In this document: in pieces, positions 48,975 to 58,467 of the stretch
How the letters are laid out: each line of letters begins with the position of its first letter
Numbering within the stretch: the first letter of the stretch is position 1
Source of the DNA: Paenibacillus phocaeensis
GTDB taxonomy: Bacteria; Bacillota; Bacilli; Paenibacillales; Paenibacillaceae
Assembly (NCBI RefSeq): GCF_900021165.1
Contig: NZ_FCOQ01000032.1
Span: forward strand, 36,903-100,902
Reading direction: 5' to 3'
DNA: 64,000 nucleotides
Notes under the pieces: generated by a model
The model's input: the letters and a program-made list of their open reading frames with translations, nothing else
Told to the model about the DNA's origin: nothing
Databases searched by the model: none
Translations under genes and position numbers: made by a program

Positions 48975-49385
48975 ATGGATTATCGCCAATCGGAGCAAGA
49001 CCCTGTCTCACCTTACCCTGCGCCTTACGAACCGGTGGAGCGGAAGAAATTCTCCGGCCCCGGAATCGCTTCCTTCGTGCTCAGCTTGCTCGCCGTCATC
49101 GGCTATATCACTTCGCTGGTGCTGATCACGTCCACGGTGCTGGACCTCGTGGATCAGCCTGCGAATGCAATCGCCGAAGACTTGATGCAGCGGACCGGGG
49201 CGTTGCTGGGGATCCTGCTGTTCCTCTTATCCGGTTTACTGGACTTGATCGCCCTGATTCTCGGCATCATCGGCCTGGCGATCAAGAATCGGCGCAAAGT
49301 GTTTGCGATTCTGGGTACGGTCTTCTCGGCCTTATCCTTGCTGCTGCTCGTCGTATTGTTTATTTTGGGCAGCCTCGCCGCCTGA
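48975..49385 (+). CDS. Small membrane protein, DUF4064-like
   Basis: 136 residues, ATG at 48975 with AAAGGAG seven bases upstream. A 30-residue cytoplasmic Pro/Tyr-rich start is followed by three hydrophobic segments (about 33-58, 74-103, 109-136). KFSGPGIASFVLSLLAVIGY is typical of the small Bacillales membrane proteins of this type. Role unknown. 49386-49570 holds no gene. Confidence 0.75.
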   Translation: MDYRQSEQDPVSPYPAPYEPVERKKFSGPGIASFVLSLLAVIGYITSLVLITSTVLDLVDQPANAIAEDLMQRTGALLGILLFLLSGLLDLIALILGIIGLAIKNRRKVFAILGTVFSALSLLLLVVLFILGSLAA

Positions 49386-49570
49386 ATACTGCGGTGCCGG
49401 CACCTTCTTCGCCTTCCGGCGGCCCGTCGGGAGGCCGGCTTCAGCCTCAAGCCACGCGGGTTTCGGTCACGCAGGCTTGGGGCTTTTCCTTGTCTCGTTC
49501 TTTTTGATAGAATAATGAGAAGTTGTTCTTTTAGATCCTATTTCGTATCAACTAACCAAGGAGACTGCTT

Positions 49571-50431
49571 ATGTCTAATGTGAAAATTTTCGCGGATAGT
49601 ACCTCTGACCTTCCAGCCGGCTGGATCGATCGGTATGAGATCGGCCTGGTCCCGCTGTACGTCGTATTCGGCGACGAAACGTTCCGGGACGGGATCGATA
49701 TTACCCCGCCCGATATTTATCGCCGGGTGGAGGCCGAGGGAAATTTGCCCAAGACTACGGCCCCGTCCCCGAAAGACTTCATGGATGCTTTTGGCCCTTA
49801 CATCGATCAAGGGCGCGACATCGTGTATATCAGCTTGTCGTCCAATCTCTCATCCACTTACCAGAACGCACAAATCGCTGCCGCAGAATTTCCCGAAGGC
49901 CGAATTCACGTCGTCGATTCCTTGACCTTATGCAGCGGGATCGGATTGCTTGTGATGAAAGCGGTGCATCTCTCTGAGAAAGGACGGAGTGCTGCGGAAA
50001 TCGCCGGACAGGTTGCCGCGATGCGCCCCCAGGTGGAGACGCAATTCGTCATCGATACCCTGGAGTACTTATACAAAGGCGGGCGCTGCTCCGGCATGCA
50101 GAACTTCATCGGCAGCCTGCTGCAAATTCGACCGGTGCTGAAGCTGGTTGACGGGAATATCATCCCGGCGTATAAAGTCCGGGGCCGCAAGGAAAAAGCC
50201 GTGCAGCAAATGCTCGACAATGCCCTGGCCGACAAGGATTACATGGATCAAGATCTGATCATTGTTGCCCATACGCTCGCGGAGGAAGAGGCTCATCGGC
50301 TGGCCGTTATTTTGCGGGAGCAGACCGGTGCGCGCCAAGTTGCCATAGCGGAGGCCGGCTGCGTGATTTCAAGCCATTGCGGCCCCCATACCGTTGCGAT
50401 CATGTATACGAGAAAACAACCGGCTTCATAA
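49571..50431 (+). CDS. DegV family protein (fatty-acid binding), copy 1
   Basis: 286 residues. KIFADSTSDLPAGWI at the start and SLSSNLSSTYQNA are DegV hallmarks; DegV proteins bind fatty acids and act as FakB-type partners of a kinase. The C-terminus ISSHCGPHTVAIMY is also typical. AAGGAG lies eight bases before the ATG. The next gene is a close paralogue. Confidence 0.95.
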   Translation: MSNVKIFADSTSDLPAGWIDRYEIGLVPLYVVFGDETFRDGIDITPPDIYRRVEAEGNLPKTTAPSPKDFMDAFGPYIDQGRDIVYISLSSNLSSTYQNAQIAAAEFPEGRIHVVDSLTLCSGIGLLVMKAVHLSEKGRSAAEIAGQVAAMRPQVETQFVIDTLEYLYKGGRCSGMQNFIGSLLQIRPVLKLVDGNIIPAYKVRGRKEKAVQQMLDNALADKDYMDQDLIIVAHTLAEEEAHRLAVILREQTGARQVAIAEAGCVISSHCGPHTVAIMYTRKQPAS

Positions 50432-50476
50432 ATTCCCCGTCCCATAGATAACCAATGAACGTTTAGGAGGATTCAT

Positions 50477-51331
50477 ATGGGTTCTATTAAAATTTTTGCG
50501 GACAGTACCTGCGACCTGCCCGCTGAATGGATTGCGCAGTATGACATCGGCATCGTACCTCTGTATGTCACGTTTTCGGAGCAGACTTATAAGGACGGGA
50601 TCGATTTGACGGTGCCCCAACTGTACCGGAAGGTTGAAGAGACGGGCAAGCTGCCGAAGACCGCAGCGCCGTCACCGGCGGACTTCATTCAAGCGTTCAG
50701 GCCCCATGTCCAGGAAGGCCGGAGGATCCTATACATCAGCTTGTCTTCAGAGTTATCCTCAACCTATCAGAACGCGCTGATTGCTGCGGAAGAATTCGCG
50801 GAGGGCATGGTGACCGTGTTTGATTCCCTGAACCTGTCGACCGGCATCGGTCTCCAGGTGATGAAAGCCGTTGGTGCGGCGGCAGAAGGGAAGAGCGTAG
50901 AGGAAATCGTTCCCCTGCTGACGGCCGTACGCTCGCAGGTTGAGACCGAATTCGTCATCGATTCGCTGGATTATCTCTATAAAGGCGGCCGCTGCTCCGG
51001 CATGCAGAATATCGTCGGAAGCCTGCTGAGAATCCGTCCCGTCATCAAGGTCGAAGACGGTAAAATGACGCCGGCCTACAAGATTCGCGGCAGCCGGGAA
51101 AAAGCGCTGGATCAACTGCTGAACAACGCTCTGAACCGCTTGTCCGACATGGATAACGACCTGATCTTCGTCACGCACTCCTTGGCGGATGAGGACGCGA
51201 AGATGCTGAAGGAGGCGCTGGAATCGAGGACGGGCGCCCGCTTGGTCGCGGTATCGAACGCGGGCTGCGTCATTTCCAGCCACTGCGGGGCCAAAACGAT
51301 CGGGATTCTATATACGAAGAAACTCGCCTGA
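50477..51331 (+). CDS. DegV family protein (fatty-acid binding), copy 2
   Basis: 284 residues and colinear with the preceding DegV protein over its full length. Motifs KIFADSTCDLPAEWI, SLSSELSSTYQNA and YLYKGGRCSGMQNIVGSLL. It begins 45 bases after copy 1 with AGGAGG upstream, so both form one operon produced by tandem duplication. The copies may bind different fatty acids, as reported for FakB1 and FakB2 elsewhere. Confidence 0.95.
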   Translation: MGSIKIFADSTCDLPAEWIAQYDIGIVPLYVTFSEQTYKDGIDLTVPQLYRKVEETGKLPKTAAPSPADFIQAFRPHVQEGRRILYISLSSELSSTYQNALIAAEEFAEGMVTVFDSLNLSTGIGLQVMKAVGAAAEGKSVEEIVPLLTAVRSQVETEFVIDSLDYLYKGGRCSGMQNIVGSLLRIRPVIKVEDGKMTPAYKIRGSREKALDQLLNNALNRLSDMDNDLIFVTHSLADEDAKMLKEALESRTGARLVAVSNAGCVISSHCGAKTIGILYTKKLA

Positions 51332-51346
51332 CGAGCAGGCGGAATA

Positions 51347-51384
51347 AAGGCCGGAAGTCCCGCGTCAGCAGGTCTTCCGGCCTT
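51347..51384. terminator. Bidirectional terminator after degV
   Basis: Perfect 11-bp stem AAGGCCGGAAG with CTTCCGGCCTT; the minus side has TTTATT. It separates the degV pair from the convergent gene. Confidence 0.75.
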
Positions 51385-51400
51385 CTCTGTCCCGATGGAT

Positions 51401-52426
51401 TTAAAGCAGCGTTCCTCCCACTGATTGCTGAAACTCCTCAATTGCCGGCAGTTGCGGTTCGATCCGGCTTTCCAGACCAAACCCTTGAAGGACTAACCCC
51501 AGTTCGTCCAGCAGCCTCGGATGGCGGGCCACCACCCGCTGAGGGATCACCCGGTGCGACTCGATCAGCATCAACAATCCGTCGGCCAGGCTGTCGGACG
51601 CTTCAGACCGTTTGGTTAAACCGTAATGCAGGAGCTGCCCGGTCTCCTGATCGGCAATCACGTTCATCGTCGGATAAAACGGACGTTCCTCTTCTTCAAT
51701 AGGCATTGGGATAAAAAAACTGTCAATCTCCCAAATCCCCGCATCGCCATTCACTGCGCGTCTGGCTTTGGCCATACGCAGCTCGTCCACGATGACCGCC
51801 CGCCCGGAGGGCTCCAGCGGCCGATCCGCCGGATCCGGCTCCCGCCATTCGCTGATCCATTCGGTCGTCCCGGCTCCTTCTCCGGCGGCCGGAACCCGCA
51901 CGAGAAACCGTTCCCCGTTGCCTTCCAGCAAAGCATCGGGATCCTGCCGATAGGCAAGGCTTACTTCCATCGCTTGTTCGAGAATCTCCGTCATGAAGGC
52001 GACATCCTCCCGGTTAGTCAGCGGCCAGGGCACGTATCCCGGCTCGTAAAGGCGAAAGGACGGCCAGGCGGTTTTGCCGCGAAAAGATAACCCCAGTTCC
52101 CTTGCACGTTCATATTCGTCCGGGTACAGCTCATCCCGGCTGCCGAAAGAAAGCATATAACAATGCTGAGCGAACAACGGATCGCCTTCGAAATCCCCGT
52201 TCAGCATGTCCAGCACGGTCTGCAGCCCTTCGGTTCCCAGGTATACAGCCATCCCGTACACCTCTCCCCCGCTTCCCATCACGCAGCAATAACCGGTACG
52301 CTCGCCTCGCGGATGGCGAACGCCAAACAAATGAACGTTCGAAAGCCATTCCCATGGCTTCAGCTTCTTGAATTGACTTGCCGCTTCATATAATTCCAGC
52401 CATTCCTGATTCGTCACTTTCAACAC
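51401..52426 (-). CDS. DUF6930/DUF7309-like protein, unknown
   Basis: 341 residues. N-terminal half has WEWLSNVHLFGVRHPRGERT and FGSRDELYPDEYERARELGL; C-terminal half has PFYPTMNVIADQETGQLLHY and HPRLLDELGLVLQGFGLESR. This matches proteins annotated with DUF7309 and DUF6930 in Bacillales, from memory. No catalytic motif; cytoplasmic. Confidence 0.75.
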   Translation of the reverse strand: MLKVTNQEWLELYEAASQFKKLKPWEWLSNVHLFGVRHPRGERTGYCCVMGSGGEVYGMAVYLGTEGLQTVLDMLNGDFEGDPLFAQHCYMLSFGSRDELYPDEYERARELGLSFRGKTAWPSFRLYEPGYVPWPLTNREDVAFMTEILEQAMEVSLAYRQDPDALLEGNGERFLVRVPAAGEGAGTTEWISEWREPDPADRPLEPSGRAVIVDELRMAKARRAVNGDAGIWEIDSFFIPMPIEEEERPFYPTMNVIADQETGQLLHYGLTKRSEASDSLADGLLMLIESHRVIPQRVVARHPRLLDELGLVLQGFGLESRIEPQLPAIEEFQQSVGGTLL

Positions 52427-52611
52427 GTGACCTCCTTCGCAAACCTGACCTTACCTTTTATTTAGCATAACGGGAATCTCCGCCTGTTTCCAGCGTTATT
52501 GTTTCCAAACCGGCGCAAGCTCCCTCACATATCGCCCCTCTCCGTGAATATACTTTATTTACATCCACAAATATAGCGTTCCGGGAAATCCCGATATGGA
52601 GGTGTTCATCC

Positions 52612-53781
52612 ATGCCAACGCCCGATCGATACAACTTTGTCGTCTCCAAAGAGGACTGGTCGCTGCATCGCAAGGGGTATCAGGATCAACAGCGCCACCA
52701 GGAGAAGGTGCGGGAAGTCATCCGGCAAAATCTGCCCGACCTCGTTACCGAAGAAAATATTATTATGTCGGACGGCAAACAGATCATTAAGGTTCCCCTC
52801 CGCAATTTGGAAGAGTACCGCTTTATCCATAATTACCAGAAACATAAGCATGTCGGCCAAGGCGACGGAAGCAGCGAGGTCGGGGATGTGCTTGGCCAGG
52901 ACAGTCCCAAGGAGAGCGGAAAAGGCGGGAAAGGCGGCAAGGCCGGCGATCAGCCGGGCTACGACTACGTGGAGGCCGAGATCAGCATCGAGGAGCTGGA
53001 GGATATGCTGTTCGATGAGATGGAGCTGCCCTACATTCAGGATAAAGACAAGGAAGAAATGGAGACTGAATCGATCCGTTTCAACGATATCCGCAAAAAA
53101 GGCCTGATGTCCAACATCGATAAAAAACGCACGATTCTGGAGAACCTGCGCCGAAACGCCACCGCCGGCACCCCCGGCATCCACGGCATCTCGCCGGACG
53201 ATCTGCGCTACAAGACGTGGGAAGAGATCATCGTCCCCCGCTCCAATGCGGTGATCCTGGCGATGATGGATACGTCGGGTTCGATGGGCGCGTTCGAGAA
53301 ATATTGCGCACGCAGCTTCTTCTTCTGGATGACCCGATTCTTGCGGCGGCAGTATGAGAAGGTGGAAATCGTGTTCCTGGCGCACCATACCGAGGCGAAG
53401 GAGGTCAGCGAGGAGGAATTCTTCACCCGCGGGGAAAGCGGCGGCACCATCTGTTCTTCGGTGTATCAAAAAGCGCTGGAGATCATCGATTCCCGTTACC
53501 CGCCCTCCAGCTACAATATCTATCCGTTCCATTTCTCCGACGGCGACAATCTCACTTCCGACAACGAGCGCTGCGTCAAGCTGATCGGCGAGCTGATGAA
53601 TCGCAGCAATCTGTTTGGGTATGGGGAGGTCAACCAATACAACCGCGGCAGTACGTTGATGTCCGCCTACCGGACGATCAAGCAGGAGAAATTCATGTAT
53701 TACGTCATTAAGGAAAAAGGCGAGGTCTATAACGCGTTAAAACGGTTCTTCCACAAGCGCGAAGGAGGTGCGGCAAGTTGA
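52612..53781 (+). CDS. yhbH: YhbH, sporulation-linked VWA-type protein (DUF444)
   Basis: 389 residues. ILAMMDTSGSMGAFEKYCAR is the MIDAS-like site of a VWA domain, and the start VSKEDWSLHRKGYQDQQRHQ plus the Gly/Lys linker are the YhbH/YeaH signature. In Bacillus and Escherichia it works with PrkA (YeaG) and SpoVR. GATATGGAGGTG lies before the ATG. It overlaps spoVR by four bases. No promoter was recognised with confidence in 52427-52611. Confidence 0.95.
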   Translation: MPTPDRYNFVVSKEDWSLHRKGYQDQQRHQEKVREVIRQNLPDLVTEENIIMSDGKQIIKVPLRNLEEYRFIHNYQKHKHVGQGDGSSEVGDVLGQDSPKESGKGGKGGKAGDQPGYDYVEAEISIEELEDMLFDEMELPYIQDKDKEEMETESIRFNDIRKKGLMSNIDKKRTILENLRRNATAGTPGIHGISPDDLRYKTWEEIIVPRSNAVILAMMDTSGSMGAFEKYCARSFFFWMTRFLRRQYEKVEIVFLAHHTEAKEVSEEEFFTRGESGGTICSSVYQKALEIIDSRYPPSSYNIYPFHFSDGDNLTSDNERCVKLIGELMNRSNLFGYGEVNQYNRGSTLMSAYRTIKQEKFMYYVIKEKGEVYNALKRFFHKREGGAAS

Positions 53782-55217
53782 GCAGCGAAATGGAGCAACT
53801 GGAATACGCCATCGCGGAAATCATGGAAATCGCCGATTCCTTCGGGCTTGATTATTATCCCATGCGCTACGAAATTTGCCCTGCCGATATCATCTATACC
53901 TTTGGCGCTTACGGCATGCCAACCCGCTTCTCGCACTGGAGCTTCGGAAAGACGTTTAACAAGATGAAAATGCAATACGATTTCGGACTCAGCAAAATCT
54001 ACGAACTCGTCATTAACTCCAACCCGTGTTACGCTTTTTTGCTGGAGGGCAATTCGCTGATCCAGAACAAGCTCATCGTCGCCCACGTGCTGGCGCACTG
54101 TGATTTCTTCAAAAACAACGTGCGCTTCTCCGCCACCAACCGGGATATGGTCGAGAGCATGTCCGCCACCGCCGAGCGAATCAGCCGGTATGAGCTGGCT
54201 TACGGTGCGGAGACGGTGGAGAGATTCATCGATGCCGTACTCGCCATCCAAGAGCATGTCGACCCGCAGTTGATCAAGCCGATGCGGTACGACAAGCGCC
54301 GTCAAATGGAAGAGAAGCTGCGCCGGGTCAAGGAAGGGCGGCATGGGGCGGTGAAGGCGGGGGAATACGATGACCTGTGGTCGCTGGACGAGAAATCGGG
54401 CGGACCTACAGCGGAGGCCAAAGAGAGCCCTTTGTCATTTCCGCCGGAGCCGGAGAAGGATATCGTCTGGTTCATCCAGGAGTACTCTGAGGCTTTGGAG
54501 GATTGGCAGCGGGACATCATGAGCATGCTGCGCGAGGAAATGCTGTATTTCTGGCCGCAGATGGAGACGAAGATCATGAATGAAGGCTGGGCTTCTTACT
54601 GGCATCAGCGCATCATTCGCGAGCTTGATCTCACCAGCGACGAAACGGTGGAATTCGCCAAACTGAACGCCTCGGTCGTTCAACCGTCGCGTCAAAGTCT
54701 GAACCCGTATTATCTCGGGCTCAAGATTTTCGAGGACATCGAGCGCCGCTGGGATCATCCCAGCGAAGAGGAGTGCCGCCGCTTGGGCCGCGAACCCGGG
54801 CAAGGCCGCGAGAAAATCTTCGAGGTGCGCGAGCTCGATTCCGACATCTCTTTCCTCCGCAGCTATTTGACCAAAGACCTGGTCCGAGACCTGGACTTAT
54901 ACATCTTCGAGAAGCAAGGTCCGGAGTGGAAAATCACCGATAAAACCTGGGAGAACATCCGCGACCAACTCGTAGCCTCCCGCGTGAACGGCGGCTCCCC
55001 GTACATCGTCGTCCAGGACGGCGACTACCTGCGCTCCGGCGAGCTGCTGCTGAAGCATCAGTATGAGGGGCTTGAGCTGGACTTGAAATACCTGGAGCAT
55101 ACGCTCCCCCATGTTTACCAACTTTGGGGCCGCCCCGTTCACCTGGAGACCGTGGTCGAGGAGAAGCGGGCGATGTTCTCTTACGACGGGCAGAAGCATA
55201 TCCGGAAGATGATTTGA
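53778..55217 (+). CDS. spoVR: SpoVR family protein
   Basis: 479 residues. FGLDYYPMRYEICPADIIYT, VLAHCDFFKNN and NEGWASYWHQRIIRELDL (the HExxH-like core is not present; His in HWQR region) are typical of SpoVR, involved in spore cortex formation. Overlaps yhbH by four bases (ATGA-type), forming one operon; prkA, its usual partner, lies on the other strand 6 kb away. Confidence 0.95.
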   Translation: MSSEMEQLEYAIAEIMEIADSFGLDYYPMRYEICPADIIYTFGAYGMPTRFSHWSFGKTFNKMKMQYDFGLSKIYELVINSNPCYAFLLEGNSLIQNKLIVAHVLAHCDFFKNNVRFSATNRDMVESMSATAERISRYELAYGAETVERFIDAVLAIQEHVDPQLIKPMRYDKRRQMEEKLRRVKEGRHGAVKAGEYDDLWSLDEKSGGPTAEAKESPLSFPPEPEKDIVWFIQEYSEALEDWQRDIMSMLREEMLYFWPQMETKIMNEGWASYWHQRIIRELDLTSDETVEFAKLNASVVQPSRQSLNPYYLGLKIFEDIERRWDHPSEEECRRLGREPGQGREKIFEVRELDSDISFLRSYLTKDLVRDLDLYIFEKQGPEWKITDKTWENIRDQLVASRVNGGSPYIVVQDGDYLRSGELLLKHQYEGLELDLKYLEHTLPHVYQLWGRPVHLETVVEEKRAMFSYDGQKHIRKMI

Positions 55218-55226
55218 ACACATGAT

Positions 55227-55266
55227 AGAGAAGAACCGCCCGGATCTAATGATCAGGCGGTTCTTA
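55227..55266 (+). terminator. Terminator of yhbH-spoVR
   Basis: AAGAACCGCC with GGCGGTTCTT, a perfect 10-bp stem around a 15-base loop, then ATTCTGCC. The same kind of hairpin follows the tetR gene at 60668-60722. Confidence 0.75.
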
Positions 55267-55284
55267 TTCTGCCTACGGAACCGT

Positions 55285-55352
55285 TCAGGACAGCAAAGCG
55301 ATGACTGGCAGCTTGTGAAGTTGCAGTGTCCAAATCATCTCATCATGACAAA
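55285..55352 (-). pseudogene. Fragment related to the 3' end of the small gene at 60744-61073
   Basis: On the minus strand the frame reads DEMIWTLQLHKLPVIALLS and stop, against DEMILTLVLYELLVIALLS and stop at 60744-60803. A 20-base block is identical (55285-55304 and 60744-60763) and the next 40 bases match at about 30 positions. No start codon or upstream part is present; the fragment abuts the RND stop codon at 55353. Confidence 0.65.
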
Positions 55353-58300
55353 CTACAATGCCGCACTACCGCCGCCCGGATTTGCCGGCACGTCGGTTTC
55401 GGGCTTTCTGCGCAGAACGGCGCGACCCAACCAGTTGCTCATGTTATCGGCAATCGTGTACATGACCGGAACGAAAAATAAGGTAAGCAGCGTGGAGAAA
55501 GACAACCCAAAAATAACCGTTATGGCCATGGGTGCCTGCATTTCCGCACCTTCACCAATTCCTAGAGCTAACGGAAGCAATCCAAGCACAGTAGTAGCCG
55601 TGGTCATAAAGATCGGCCGAACCCGCGAAGGAGCGCCTTCCAATATTGCCTCTTCTCGCTCAAGCCCCCGGTTCCGCAACGTATTGACGTAATCGACAAG
55701 GATAATCGCGTTGTTGACGACGATCCCCGCCAGCATAATCAATCCGATCAGAACCGTGATACTAAGCGGCGTACGGGTGACAAACAATCCTAGGATGACC
55801 CCGATTACCGTCGTGGGTAGAGAGAACATAATGACGAACGGGTGCAGCAGCGATTCGAACTGTACCGCCATCACGATATAGACCAACACGATGGCAAACA
55901 GCAGCGCCGCCCCGAGGTCGGTGAACGACTCCGCCATATCTTGGGACTGCCCGCCAATCGAATAAGAATAGCCGTCCGGAAAATTCATGCCGGCGAGCAA
56001 TCGGGTCACTTCATTCGACACACTGCCCAAATCACGGTCGACGACATCGCTGGTGATGTTGATTTGCCGCTGCTGATTCTCACGCTGAATCACGACCGGG
56101 CCTTGAACTTGTTCAAAATCGGCCACGGCCGACAACGGGATAAGCTCCCCGCCAGGCGTTCGCAAGGTCAGCCGGTTTAATGCCGATAAATCGGCATAAG
56201 TGTCCTTCGGCAGCGTTACCTTGACGTCGATTTCATCTCCGTCCTCACGATATCGCGTCGCGACCTGGCCTTTCATGGCCACGCTGATTTCACTCATGAC
56301 CTGCTGGTAAGTCAACCCGTAATGCGCCGCAATATCGCGGTTGACCACGATATTCAACTCCGAGCCGCCATCGGACGCTGAGGAGGTCGGATTATAAATG
56401 CCTTTGATTTCGGCCAACGACCAAACGACTTGATCGCCAAGCTCCTTAAGCACATCGTAATCTTGTCCGGAGATGCCGATCTGAATGGCGGCCCCTCCGC
56501 CCAATCCGGTCTGCACTTCGCTGACCGTAATCTCCGCACCGGCGATGTTGTCGGTGCCGGCATTGATGGCCTGAACCACCTCCGTCGTGCTGCTCTCCCG
56601 CTCTCCGGAGGGGACGAGTACCACCGAGACGGTTGCCGTATTCGCGCTACCGCCCAAACCGTCATTGCTGCCGCCGACCGAAACATTGACGCTCTCCAAA
56701 ATCGTTTCGTAAGGCGTCAATAACTCGGTGATTTCATCCGTGACTTTTTTCGTTTCCTCAAGCGAGGTACCGTTTGGCGTTTCCACCGTAATCTGGAATT
56801 GCCCCTGGTCGGCTGCGGGCATAAACTCCGCGCCGATCAAAGGAGTTAACGCAAATGAACCGATAAGCAGTACAAGCGTCACACTAACGGTGGTTTTGCG
56901 GTGCGAGAGCACCCATCGAAGCGCGTTTTTATAGGCAGCTAGGATACGCCCGCCGAAACGGTCCAGCCCGCTTTCCTTTTTCTCCGTTTGAAGCTTAACG
57001 CGAGCCAGCATCTTGGAGGACAAGGTGGGAACAAGTGTAATTGCGACCACCAGCGATGCGATGAGCGAAAATGTAACCGTCAAAGCCATAGGCGTAAAGA
57101 TGTCCGCGGCAAGCCCCTGGACAAACGTCATCGGCAAAAATACGACCAGCGTCGTCAACGTTGAAGCAATCACCGCCGAGCCGAGCTCGGACGCCCCTTT
57201 GACGGCCGCGTCCTTTGCGGTGTAGCCTCGCTGCCGGTAAGAAAATATATTTTCCAGAATGACGATCGAGCTGTCGACCATCATCCCGACACCAAGCGCC
57301 AAACCGCCCATCGAAATAATATTTAACGTTTGTCCGGAAAAATACATCAACGTAAACGTGGCGATGACCGCGATCGGGATCGACAGCGAAATGACCAACG
57401 TGGATCGTACGTTGCGCAAAAAGAGGAGCAAAACAACGACGGACAGCAAGGCGCCGGTCAGCATATTATTCACGACGCTATTAATCGATTGGTTGATGAT
57501 CTCCGAGGTATCCATCGTGACATTCAATTTAGTGTTTTGGGGAAGATCCGCTCTCAGCTTCTCAAGCGCCGCCGTAACGGCCTCCGCAGCTTCCACCGTA
57601 TTGGCGTCCGACTGTTTCTGAACGGACAGAAGCAAGGCCGGCTCGCCGTTCACGTAAGAAAGCGAGGTTTGCTCGGCAAACGTGTCCCGAATGACCGCAA
57701 CATCGCCGACCTTAATCGTAGCGCCGGTTGGCAAGTGAATGATTGTATTCTCCAAATCCGCCAGGGAAGCGTACTCCCCCAGAATGCGAATTTGCTGTTC
57801 CTCGGCGCCCTTCTGCACCGATCCGACAGAAGCCGAGCGATTCTCCGCGCCGATCGCCTGAATGACCTGACTCGCACCGATGCCATATTGCTGCATTTTG
57901 GCCTGGTCTAGCTCCACGCGAATTTCCCGGGTTTTTCCCCCTTGAACGCTGACGGATGCTACCCCTTTTTGCCTCTCCAAGAACGGAACGACCGTATCTT
58001 CGGCAATATTTTGTAGAATGGCCGCATCCTCGCCGGACAAGCTGAGCGTGAGAATCGGCATCTGCTGCGGGTCGAACCTCAAAACGGAAGGATCGTTGGC
58101 ATCCTCCGGAAGCATTCCTTTGACCTGATCGACTTTTTCGCGAACCTCCAACAAAGCGTTATCCAGATTGGTCCCGGTTTTAAACTGCATAATGATCATC
58201 GAAGCGCCGACCTGCGACTGGGATTGAATGGTGTCAATTCCCTGGATCGAGCTCATCGCTCCCTCCAGCGGGCTGCTCACGAGTTTTTCGACCTCCTCCG

Positions 58301-58466
58301 GCGCGGCCCCCGAGTAGGAGGTGGCAACTACGGCGATCGGCAGGTCGATCTTCGGAAACAGGTCCACCGCCAGACTTCTTAAGCTAAACAAACCTAAGGA
58401 AACGACGGCAATTACGATCATCAACACACCGATCGGGCGCTTAACGGATACTTCGATAAGTTTCAA
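55353..58466 (-). CDS. RND-type efflux transporter (AcrB/SwrC family)
   Basis: 1037 residues, full length for RND pumps, with an N-terminal transmembrane helix, two large external loops and two groups of helices. Segments include LIEVSVKRPIGVLMIVIAVV, SYSGAAPEEVEKLVSSPLEG and GGLALGVGMMVDSSIVILEN. Closest to Bacillus SwrC/YerP by pattern, which exports surfactin and drugs. Overlapping neighbour: the adaptor gene ends one base before its start. The C-terminus contains VNNAIILVDYVNTLRNRGLE. Substrate unknown. Confidence 0.95.
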   Translation of the reverse strand: MKLIEVSVKRPIGVLMIVIAVVSLGLFSLRSLAVDLFPKIDLPIAVVATSYSGAAPEEVEKLVSSPLEGAMSSIQGIDTIQSQSQVGASMIIMQFKTGTNLDNALLEVREKVDQVKGMLPEDANDPSVLRFDPQQMPILTLSLSGEDAAILQNIAEDTVVPFLERQKGVASVSVQGGKTREIRVELDQAKMQQYGIGASQVIQAIGAENRSASVGSVQKGAEEQQIRILGEYASLADLENTIIHLPTGATIKVGDVAVIRDTFAEQTSLSYVNGEPALLLSVQKQSDANTVEAAEAVTAALEKLRADLPQNTKLNVTMDTSEIINQSINSVVNNMLTGALLSVVVLLLFLRNVRSTLVISLSIPIAVIATFTLMYFSGQTLNIISMGGLALGVGMMVDSSIVILENIFSYRQRGYTAKDAAVKGASELGSAVIASTLTTLVVFLPMTFVQGLAADIFTPMALTVTFSLIASLVVAITLVPTLSSKMLARVKLQTEKKESGLDRFGGRILAAYKNALRWVLSHRKTTVSVTLVLLIGSFALTPLIGAEFMPAADQGQFQITVETPNGTSLEETKKVTDEITELLTPYETILESVNVSVGGSNDGLGGSANTATVSVVLVPSGERESSTTEVVQAINAGTDNIAGAEITVSEVQTGLGGGAAIQIGISGQDYDVLKELGDQVVWSLAEIKGIYNPTSSASDGGSELNIVVNRDIAAHYGLTYQQVMSEISVAMKGQVATRYREDGDEIDVKVTLPKDTYADLSALNRLTLRTPGGELIPLSAVADFEQVQGPVVIQRENQQRQINITSDVVDRDLGSVSNEVTRLLAGMNFPDGYSYSIGGQSQDMAESFTDLGAALLFAIVLVYIVMAVQFESLLHPFVIMFSLPTTVIGVILGLFVTRTPLSITVLIGLIMLAGIVVNNAIILVDYVNTLRNRGLEREEAILEGAPSRVRPIFMTTATTVLGLLPLALGIGEGAEMQAPMAITVIFGLSFSTLLTLFFVPVMYTIADNMSNWLGRAVLRRKPETDVPANPGGGSAAL

Positions 58467-58467
58467 A

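Noticed and set aside
55222..55692. 156-codon plus-strand frame after spoVR
   Set aside because: It runs through the spoVR terminator, the gene-end fragment and the antisense of the RND gene.
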